This document shows positions 1-6,428 of a stretch of DNA of 19,194 bases, in pieces. The translations under genes were made by a program, and so were the position numbers. The notes under the pieces were generated by a model, which searched no databases, was not told the DNA's origin, and worked only from the letters and a program-made list of their open reading frames with translations. Every line of letters starts with the position of its first letter. Positions within the stretch are counted from its first letter, which is position 1. The DNA is from Verrucomicrobiota bacterium (GTDB lineage Bacteria > Verrucomicrobiota > Verrucomicrobiia > Limisphaerales > UBA11358): assembly GCA_021323835.1 (NCBI GenBank), contig JAJPKI010000220.1:1-19194 (forward strand). The letters run 5' to 3'.

Positions 1-939
1 GGCGCGCCAAAAATCGGAATGCTCGCCGAGTCGGCTTGGCCATTTGTCGGACGGCTGGAAGTTTTAGACGACGTCGGTTTGATTCCTTGTCCGCACAAAA
101 CGGAATTGAATTGGACGATGCCGGACGATTTCAAAAATTTTCCACTGCGCCGACCGATTGCCGGGCACAAAGGTTCGTTCGGGCACTTGGCGATTGTGGC
201 GGGCAGTTTTGGATTTCATGGCGCGGCAATTCTCACGGCGCTCGGCGCGCAACGCGCACAGCCCGGACTCATCACGGTTTTTCCGCAGGAAAATGTTTAT
301 CACGTCGTCGCGTCGCAATTGCAATCGCCGATGGTCAATATTTGGAAGCCGGACATAAAAATTTTTGACAAGGCGACGGCGATTTTAATCGGGCCGGGTT
401 TGGCGGCGCGGGACGTGCCGGAAGAAATGCGAAATATCTTACGGCGGCTTTGGCGTGATTCGGAGAAGCCAGTCATCGTGGACGCGAGCGCGTTGGATTG
501 GCTGATGATGCAAGGCGTTCCTAAAAATGCAATTCGCGTCGTCACCCCTCATCCGGGTGAAGCGGCGCGGATGTTGAATTCAACGGCGCAAAAAATTCAG
601 GCAAATCGCCCGCACGCGTTGCGCGAATTGTCGCGGCGCTACGGCAATTGCCGCGTGGTTTTGAAAGGGCATCAGACGTTGGTTGGCCGTGACGACAAGG
701 AAATTTTTGCCAATTCATCCGGCAATCCATATTTAGCGCAAGGCGGCAGCGGCGATGTGTTGAGCGGATTCATCGCAGGATTTTTGGCGCAGCCGGGTTT
801 GCAAAAGGACGCGGATAAAATAATGCGTTATGCCGTCTGGCAACACGGAAATGCAGCGGACAAATTGTCGGCGGCGAAAAAAAAATGGGTGGTGGAGGAT
901 TTGATTTGCGAAATTAGTTCGTATTCCTCCAGCACATAA
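1..939 (+). CDS. nnr: Bifunctional NAD(P)H-hydrate repair enzyme, C-terminal part (ADP-dependent dehydratase), 5' truncated by window edge
   Basis: The enzyme repairs damaged NADHX/NADPHX by ATP- or ADP-dependent dehydration. The frame is open from base 1. Its first residues (GAPKIGM, then PFVGRLEVLDDVGL) resemble the end of the NnrE epimerase domain, so the ATG at 19 is internal and the gene begins outside the window. The dehydratase domain follows. Numbered from the ATG at 19, visible motifs are GHKGSFGHLAIVAGS (about 49-63), TPHPGEAARML (176-186) and GGSGDVLSG (242-250) with the expected catalytic Asp246. The usual NPGMA before that motif reads NPYLA here, a mild deviation. The gene ends 9 bases from the convergent glycosidase, with no terminator-like hairpin in the gap. 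Family assignment is firm; the bifunctional organisation is inferred from the short upstream piece. Confidence 0.93.
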   Translation, partial: GAPKIGMLAESAWPFVGRLEVLDDVGLIPCPHKTELNWTMPDDFKNFPLRRPIAGHKGSFGHLAIVAGSFGFHGAAILTALGAQRAQPGLITVFPQENVYHVVASQLQSPMVNIWKPDIKIFDKATAILIGPGLAARDVPEEMRNILRRLWRDSEKPVIVDASALDWLMMQGVPKNAIRVVTPHPGEAARMLNSTAQKIQANRPHALRELSRRYGNCRVVLKGHQTLVGRDDKEIFANSSGNPYLAQGGSGDVLSGFIAGFLAQPGLQKDADKIMRYAVWQHGNAADKLSAAKKKWVVEDLICEISSYSSST

Positions 940-948
940 ATCCGCCGC

Positions 949-3543
949 TCACTCCGGGTCAATCCGAATTGCTTCGCCCGGCCTGGTCGCGAGCGTCAAC
1001 GTTTCGCCGCTCAATGTTTCAGATTTGCTTCCGCGCGAGACTTTGACCGGCGCGCTGCCCCAGGGATTTTTCAAATTGATGGTGCCGGCCATCGTCGGCT
1101 CCAGCTTCACCGCCAAAACTTTTCCGTTTTGCTGCGCTGCTGTGACAATTGTTCCGCCACGCGCGAGTAATTTAAAATTGACCGTCCAATCTTTTGGCCA
1201 TGCGGGAAAAATTTGAATCGTAGATTCGGCCACGCTGTTGCTGACTGCGCTCGTGAGCAGCGATTCGTGAATTCCGAATGCGAGTCCGCCAATATGCTCG
1301 GCGTCAATCGCGCCCGGACCTTCGCGCAGGCGCAAGCGATTGCGAAAGATTTGCGCGCCGCCGATGCCGGTGGTGTCAATGAAATCGCCGGTCATGTTGA
1401 AGCCGAGGAACCGCCGCTTGAGCTGCGGCTCGGAGCCGAGCGGTTCAATCGCGCCGGGACCTTCGCCGACAAAATTTCCGAACACGCGGTCATCGCGATT
1501 TCTGCGACCGGCCGGGACGGTATTTGTTTCGTTCGATTCAGTGGACGGCGCATTTGTTTTTTGCATGGCTGGACGCGGCTCGCTGTTCGTGCTGGAGTTA
1601 TTATGCGGCGGCAAAATAATTCCCGACGCTGCTTCGGCTTCTTCCGTGACCTCGCGCGAATAATTTTTATTCTTCTCGCTGAAATCGCCGCGATCACCCG
1701 AACCTTTCGCGGGTTCGGCAAGATTGTCGGCAATGTCCTGCCATTTTGGACGCAACTCCTCGTCCACGCCGAGAATTTGCGACGCGCGAATCGCGGCCGA
1801 ACACGCCGTGCGCATCGCGCGCAGTTCGCTGCGCGTGTCCTGCGAATCCCAATCGCTTTCGATGTCGTTCACGTGATAAATGTGATATTTGCCGTCGGAT
1901 TCTTTTTTCAGGTTCGGAAAATTCGCGTAGAATTCCGCCACGCCCTTAATCATCGGATATGCTTTGTCGCGCAGAAATTGTTTGTCGCCGGTGAATTCAT
2001 AGCGCTGCCAAAATTCCAACGCGATGCCGCCCATGCCGGACAGGAAATGCGTGCAGTGGCCAAAAATTCCCGCGCCTTTCGTCGGCGCGTAATAAACGCC
2101 ATTCACGTAACTGCCGAAGCTCAGAAAATTGTAACGCGAGTTGAGATTATTTTTTGTCTGCACGTAGGCGAGAAAATTTGACGATGCTTCCGAATATGGT
2201 TTTCGCGCGAGGAACAAATCCTGAAATTCCTGAACGAGATTGTCCGGAATCGCTTCCGGCCCGTTGAAGAATGTGACTTCGGGAATGTAAATGCCTTTGC
2301 TGTCCCATTGCTGTTGCGCGGCGAGTGCTGCGGCGTCATACATGCCGAAATACATCGAAAAAAACGGGTCCATCAATTCGACATGGCCGGACGGCATCAA
2401 ATCGCGATAGTAAGCATCGGTGTTCGCGTGCCAATATTCCGAACCCCAACGGCGCATGTCGCCGGTCGTATACCACAACATGCCGCCGAAACGCGGCGGA
2501 TAATTTCCGCGCGAACTGGAATTCATGAGATAAAGAAAATAAAGATAATTCGCGCCGACGAAATCGGCCTGGCCATCGTCGCTGTGCATCGCCACATAAC
2601 CTTTGCTCCAGAAATCGTGCCACCATTTCGCGTTGTCAGAGGCGAGCGACGCAAAATTTCCTTTCGCCTTCGCCGCGTTCAATTCATCGAGCGCGAGGTC
2701 GCCGACATTTTTGTTTCGGTCAAATGTCGCCGCGCTGGAAATGAGAATCGTAAATTTGCCGCGACCGGGAACAACTGAAAGTTCCACGGTGGATTCGTTC
2801 AGGTAACGTTGTTTGGATTCACGGCCAACGACTGAAATGGCAATCGCCGACGAATCGAAAAATTCTTTCTCCAGAAAACGTTGCGTCAGCAAAATCGCGT
2901 CGTCGCGGATGTGCAATTGCGACGTGGCATAATGATTTGCCGTCTGGTAAATGACCGCGTGATTGCTCGTAAGCAGCCAATTCATGCTATTAAAATATCG
3001 AGTTGCGTAACGCAGCATCCGCAAATCAACGTTGATTGGCTCCGGATGTTTGCGTTGGTCGTCAATTTCAATCGCCATCACGTCGCGTGAATTCCATGCC
3101 AAGATACGCGCGGTCAGGCCATTCCCTTTCGCCGTCATGATGCCGTCGTAAATGGAAAGATGTTGGTTGAAATTTTTTCCAGCAAAAACATCATCGCCCG
3201 CGCTGACCACATTGATGTCCACGTAACCGCAGCCGCTGGCGTAATCGGCATCCTGCTGCGGAAAGCTGACGGACGACGAATCTTCGGCGAAAACGTCGTC
3301 ACGATTGATTTGAAATTTCAGCGCCGACGGTGTTGTCCAAACCAAACTGCCCATTCGCCCGTTGCCGACCGGCATTCCTTCTTCGCTGCGCGTGGCTGGA
3401 TTGGTGTAATCCAAATCGCCGCGAGAAATGGCGGTGGTGAAATCAACTTCCAGCGCATCGGCGGCTCGCGCGTGAGAAACTGCGATGGAAATGGCAATTA
3501 CAAGGAGTAGAAATAGAAATGAATTTATGCGTGTCTGGAACAT
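949..3543 (-). CDS. Secreted GH95-like glycoside hydrolase (alpha-L-fucosidase/galactosidase type fold)
   Basis: This 864-residue secreted protein has a signal peptide (1-27, AxA site at HARA). An N-terminal GH95-type beta domain carries MPVGNGRMGSLVW (57-69). A helical barrel follows, with WGSEYWHANTDAYY (366-379), FTGDKQFLRDKAYP (517-530) and ILGVDEELRPKW (590-601), and then a C-terminal beta domain (IQIFPAWPKDW). By my by-eye alignment to GH95 enzymes, Glu562 (VNDIESDW) fits the general acid and Asp747 (AIDAEH) the conserved Asp. The first Asn of the usual NIN motif is His372. A low-complexity stretch at about 609-684 (Ser/Asn/Thr/Glu rich) interrupts the catalytic region. GH95 enzymes remove fucose or L-galactose from glycans; this protein is divergent, so the substrate is unknown. 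The start is chosen because it gives a complete signal peptide. Confidence 0.72.
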   Translation of the reverse strand: MFQTRINSFLFLLLVIAISIAVSHARAADALEVDFTTAISRGDLDYTNPATRSEEGMPVGNGRMGSLVWTTPSALKFQINRDDVFAEDSSSVSFPQQDADYASGCGYVDINVVSAGDDVFAGKNFNQHLSIYDGIMTAKGNGLTARILAWNSRDVMAIEIDDQRKHPEPINVDLRMLRYATRYFNSMNWLLTSNHAVIYQTANHYATSQLHIRDDAILLTQRFLEKEFFDSSAIAISVVGRESKQRYLNESTVELSVVPGRGKFTILISSAATFDRNKNVGDLALDELNAAKAKGNFASLASDNAKWWHDFWSKGYVAMHSDDGQADFVGANYLYFLYLMNSSSRGNYPPRFGGMLWYTTGDMRRWGSEYWHANTDAYYRDLMPSGHVELMDPFFSMYFGMYDAAALAAQQQWDSKGIYIPEVTFFNGPEAIPDNLVQEFQDLFLARKPYSEASSNFLAYVQTKNNLNSRYNFLSFGSYVNGVYYAPTKGAGIFGHCTHFLSGMGGIALEFWQRYEFTGDKQFLRDKAYPMIKGVAEFYANFPNLKKESDGKYHIYHVNDIESDWDSQDTRSELRAMRTACSAAIRASQILGVDEELRPKWQDIADNLAEPAKGSGDRGDFSEKNKNYSREVTEEAEAASGIILPPHNNSSTNSEPRPAMQKTNAPSTESNETNTVPAGRRNRDDRVFGNFVGEGPGAIEPLGSEPQLKRRFLGFNMTGDFIDTTGIGGAQIFRNRLRLREGPGAIDAEHIGGLAFGIHESLLTSAVSNSVAESTIQIFPAWPKDWTVNFKLLARGGTIVTAAQQNGKVLAVKLEPTMAGTINLKNPWGSAPVKVSRGSKSETLSGETLTLATRPGEAIRIDPE

Positions 3544-3549
3544 GACGCA

Positions 3550-3580
3550 ATGGTAGCAGCGACGCGGGATGAGCTGTCAA
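3550..3580 (-). promoter_or_regulatory. Candidate promoter of the GH95-like gene
   Basis: On the minus strand a perfect TTGACA (3575-3580) is followed after 19 bases by TACCAT (3550-3555), which lies exactly 6 bases before the ATG at 3543. This is a plausible sigma-70 promoter with long spacing. Transcription would begin at or next to the start codon. Confidence 0.4.
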
Positions 3581-3654
3581 TAATTCCTTCTCGCGATTTG
3601 CCGTTTGCAATTCGCTATTCACAAATTCAAAAAATTCTGTCTCAATTCATTTGC

Positions 3655-4068
3655 ATGAGCGCATTTCCTGTCAGCCCTGAAAAAGAAAATCAACTTGCGC
3701 AACGCATGGTCGCGCTGGGCGTGTGCGAAGCCGACATCGAAGAAAGCTTCGTGCGCTCCGGTGGACATGGCGGACAAAACGTCAACAAAACTTCCACGTG
3801 CGTCATGCTGATGCATCGCCCCACCGGATTGCAGGTAAAGTGCCAGGAAACACGACAGCAAGCGCTCAACCGCTTCATCGCCCGCCGATTATTGCTCGAC
3901 AAAATTGAGCAAAAGCAAAAAGGATTTGTTGCCGCCCGGCGTGCTGAAATCGAACGCATCCGACGGCAAAAACGCAAGCGCTCCCGCCGCGCCAAAAACA
4001 AAATGCTTGCCGACAAAGCACGCCAATCCGATAAGAAATCCGCGCGCCGACCGGTGACGATGGATTGA
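3655..4068 (+). CDS. Class I release factor-like protein with GGQ motif and basic tail (ArfB/PrfH-like)
   Basis: This is a 137-residue stand-alone release factor catalytic domain. GGHGGQNVNKTSTCV (36-50) contains the GGQ that hydrolyses peptidyl-tRNA in the ribosome. PTGLQVKCQETRQQALNR (56-73) is the family's second signature. No codon-recognition domain is present. The last 45 residues are strongly basic (RRQKRKRSRRAKNK), like the ArfB/ICT1 tail that enters the mRNA channel of stalled ribosomes. Rescue of stalled ribosomes is therefore the likely role; release of ribosomes with damaged tRNA or mRNA (PrfH type) is an alternative. An in-frame ATG exists at 3550, but the 35 residues it adds do not resemble the family, so 3655 is preferred. 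Length matches ArfB (about 140). Confidence 0.85.
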   Translation: MSAFPVSPEKENQLAQRMVALGVCEADIEESFVRSGGHGGQNVNKTSTCVMLMHRPTGLQVKCQETRQQALNRFIARRLLLDKIEQKQKGFVAARRAEIERIRRQKRKRSRRAKNKMLADKARQSDKKSARRPVTMD

Positions 4069-4143
4069 CGCAAAATTGTCGAGGGCAAGTGCAGTTCGAT
4101 TGTTTGTCACCTCTTCGGGCTTTCCTGCCACTTCATTGCAACT

Positions 4144-5778
4144 ATGATTACAACCACAATGAATTCAACGGCGGTGCTTGACGATGGCGAATTGGTTGGT
4201 GCGACGCTTTCCGGCAATCGCGACGCCTTTGGCAAAATCGTTTCGCGCTATCAATCGCTCATTTGCTCGCTGGCTTACAGCGCCACCGGCAGTCTCGCGC
4301 AAAGCGAAGACCTCGCGCAGGAAACGTTCATCACCGCGTGGAAACATCTCGGCAAATTGCGCGAACGCGAGAAGCTTCGCGCGTGGCTGTGCGGCATTGC
4401 GCGCAATCGCATTAACAATTTTCTCCGGCGCGAAGGCCGCGAACCGGTTCACAAAGCTGAAATGATTGAGGAGGTTTCCGAAAATCATTCGCCCGAGCCA
4501 TTGCCAGTGGATTACACGATTAGCAAAGAAGAATCGGAAATCCTCTGGCGCGCGCTGGAGCGCATCCCGGAAATTTACCGCGAACCGCTCGTTTTATTTT
4601 ATCGCGAACATCAATCCATCGAAACGGTCGCGGCGAACCTCGATTTGACCGAGGACAACGTAAAGCAACGTCTTTCGCGCGGGCGAAAATTGCTCCAGGA
4701 ACAAGTCCTCGCATTTGTCGAAGGCGCGCTGGCGCGAACGAATCCGGGACCCGCCTTCACACTCAACGTGCTGGCTGCGCTGCCCGCCGTCGGCGCCACC
4801 GCAAAATTCTCAGCGCTTGGCGCGGCAATGAAAGGCGGCGCGGGCGCAAAAGCGACTGGCGCCATGGGCTGGCTTGGCGCGATTTTTACTCCGCTGCTCG
4901 TAATTTTTGGAAATTACGCTAGTTACAAAATGAGCATAGACGAAGCGCAAACGGACGAAGAGCGCCGTAGAATCAAATCCGTTTTCATGAATTCCCTTTA
5001 CATCACGCTGGCGCTCTCTGTCGTGATTGGCGTGCCGCTGTTCATCGCGCTGGGCAATCACAAAGACGGCTGGTGGTTTTTGGAATTTTTCTTCAGCCAG
5101 ATGATTGTCATCTATTTTGTGACGATATTGGCCTTCGTTTTCGTGACGCTGCCCGCCCGCCGTCGGCATCTGGCGCAAACTCTGTCGCGCGAATGTGGCG
5201 GAAACTTTCCGCCTGCCGCTTATGAATATCGCAGTCGCGCAACTTTGTTCGGATTGCCGCTCATTCATATCCGCATCGGCGACCGGTTTGATGTGATGCG
5301 CGGACCGGTAAAAGCGTGGTTCGCCATCGGCAGCAGCCACGCGTTCGGAGTAATTTTTGCATCCGGCGGGCTTGCCGTCGCGCCGTTCAGCTTCGGCGGC
5401 ATCGCGATTGGCATATTGCCGTTCGGCGCGATTGCGCTCGGAATTTTTCCCGTGGGCGCCCTAGCCATTGGCGCGTGGGCTTATGGTGGGCTGGCAATTG
5501 GCTGGCAGGCTTTCGGCGGCTGTGCCATCGCATGGAATGCGGCGACGGGCGGGATTGCGTTCGCGCAGGACATCGCGCGGGGTGGCATCGCGCACGCTGC
5601 GCAATTTAACACCGAGGCCGCGAATCAATTTTTCCGAAATAATTTATTTTTCCGTTGCGCTGAGGCTGTTTCCAATCACGGCTTTTGGCTGATGCTGGCG
5701 TGGGTGATTCCAATGATGTTGCAATCGCGGATTCTCTCGCGCGCGCGACGTCAGCGTGAACAAAAGAAAATCGCTTGA
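4144..5778 (+). CDS. ECF-type sigma-70 factor fused to a C-terminal membrane domain with decapeptide repeats
   Basis: This 544-residue protein opens with a complete ECF sigma factor. Region 2 (about 25-95) contains SEDLAQETFITAWKHL and WLCGIARNRINNFLRR. Region 4 (about 133-185) contains LERIPEIYREPLVLFY and LTEDNVKQRLSRGRKLL. After a Gly/Ala-rich linker come hydrophobic segments at about 243-258, 283-303 and 314-336. Next is a Gly/Ala repeat region (408-487) and a last hydrophobic segment near 512-526 followed by a basic tail. ECF factors direct RNA polymerase to stress or envelope promoters and usually have a separate membrane anti-sigma; no such gene is adjacent. The membrane part may tether or sense, as an in-cis anti-sigma, but this is inference. 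ATGs at 4144 and 4159 are both possible starts. Confidence 0.88.
   Translation: MITTTMNSTAVLDDGELVGATLSGNRDAFGKIVSRYQSLICSLAYSATGSLAQSEDLAQETFITAWKHLGKLREREKLRAWLCGIARNRINNFLRREGREPVHKAEMIEEVSENHSPEPLPVDYTISKEESEILWRALERIPEIYREPLVLFYREHQSIETVAANLDLTEDNVKQRLSRGRKLLQEQVLAFVEGALARTNPGPAFTLNVLAALPAVGATAKFSALGAAMKGGAGAKATGAMGWLGAIFTPLLVIFGNYASYKMSIDEAQTDEERRRIKSVFMNSLYITLALSVVIGVPLFIALGNHKDGWWFLEFFFSQMIVIYFVTILAFVFVTLPARRRHLAQTLSRECGGNFPPAAYEYRSRATLFGLPLIHIRIGDRFDVMRGPVKAWFAIGSSHAFGVIFASGGLAVAPFSFGGIAIGILPFGAIALGIFPVGALAIGAWAYGGLAIGWQAFGGCAIAWNAATGGIAFAQDIARGGIAHAAQFNTEAANQFFRNNLFFRCAEAVSNHGFWLMLAWVIPMMLQSRILSRARRQREQKKIA
5365..5604 (+). repeat. Ten-residue Gly/Ala repeat inside the sigma factor's membrane domain
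   Basis: Residues 407-464 of the sigma fusion follow an exact ten-residue period: SGGLAVAPF, then FGGIAIGILP, FGAIALGIFP, VGALAIGAWA, YGGLAIGWQA and FGGCAIAW. Two drifting copies follow (TGGIAFAQDIA, RGGIAHA). The consensus is aromatic-Gly-Gly/Ala-Ile/Leu-Ala-Ile-Gly-x-x-Pro/Ala. The regularity suggests a solenoid or stacked membrane structure; no function is known to me. Confidence 0.85.
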
Positions 5779-5792
5779 CGGGTTTTGCGCGG

Positions 5793-6425
5793 TTAATCAC
5801 TCCGCGCATAAAATTTTCGCGCGGCTTCCGTGCGCGATTGCACGTGCAGTTTTTCGTAGATGTGTTGGATGTGCGTGCGCACGGTGCTCATGCTGATGCT
5901 CAAGTTGTCCGCAATTTCTTTGTAAAGCGCGCCTTTGGCCAGCAGCGCCAGAATTTCTTTTTCGCGCGCGCTTAAATGCTCCACTTCCGCCGCCGATTTT
6001 TGCGCGTGATGAAAATAATCCACGACTTTGCGCGCGATTTGCATGGACATCGGCGCGCCGCCGGCGTGAACTTCGGCGACGGCCTGAACCAATTCCTCCG
6101 GCGGCATATTTTTCAGCAAATAACCTTTTGCGCCCGCGCGCAGCGAATTGAAAATCAAATCGCTGTCCTCGTAAGTCGTGAGCATGAGAACTTGCAACGA
6201 TGGCAATTGCGCTTTCAATTTGGCAACACATTCGATGCCGTTCATGCCGGGCAAATTGATGTCCACCAGTGCGACATCGGGAATTCTTGTGCCGACATCG
6301 CGCAATGCGGCTTCGCCAGTCGAATAAGTGCCGAGGCAATTCAAACCGGACGCGCCGTTTATCAGTTCGCACAAACTTTCGCGCGTCTCGCGGTCGTCTT
6401 CAACAATGGAAACTTTAATGGACAT
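5793..6425 (-). CDS. NarL/FixJ-family response regulator (receiver + LuxR-type HTH)
   Basis: This 210-residue transcription regulator has a receiver domain (1-120) with acidic pocket Glu9-Asp10-Asp11, phospho-acceptor Asp55 in ALVDINLPGMNG, the switch Thr (83/84) and Lys105. A LuxR-type helix-turn-helix (about 150-203) contains LSAREKEILALLAKG and ISMSTVRTHIQHIYEKL. It starts 3 bases after the stop of the propeller histidine kinase, so the two are co-transcribed and almost certainly a cognate pair. Phosphorylation by that kinase would drive DNA binding. Targets are not visible; the adjacent lyase cluster is the natural candidate. The gene is convergent with the sigma factor, 14 bases apart, with no obvious terminator. 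Confidence 0.95.
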   Translation of the reverse strand: MSIKVSIVEDDRETRESLCELINGASGLNCLGTYSTGEAALRDVGTRIPDVALVDINLPGMNGIECVAKLKAQLPSLQVLMLTTYEDSDLIFNSLRAGAKGYLLKNMPPEELVQAVAEVHAGGAPMSMQIARKVVDYFHHAQKSAAEVEHLSAREKEILALLAKGALYKEIADNLSISMSTVRTHIQHIYEKLHVQSRTEAARKFYARSD

Positions 6426-6428
6426 AAA

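Noticed and set aside
1..8. GGCGCGCC at the very start of the window, a rare-cutter restriction site
   Set aside because: It fits in frame as Gly-Ala-Pro of the epimerase end, so it is ordinary coding sequence rather than a cloning junction.
1213..2181. 322-codon plus-strand open frame antisense to the GH95-like gene
   Set aside because: The translation is Arg-rich with no domain; the opposite strand has a signal peptide and family motifs. It is a shadow of codon bias.
3550..3654. N-terminal extension of the release-factor-like gene from the ATG at 3550
   Set aside because: The 35 added residues have no family similarity and cover the AATTC-rich leader and the divergent promoter of the GH95-like gene.
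5779..5792. Possible bidirectional terminator between the convergent sigma factor and response regulator
   Set aside because: Only 14 bases, with no inverted repeat.
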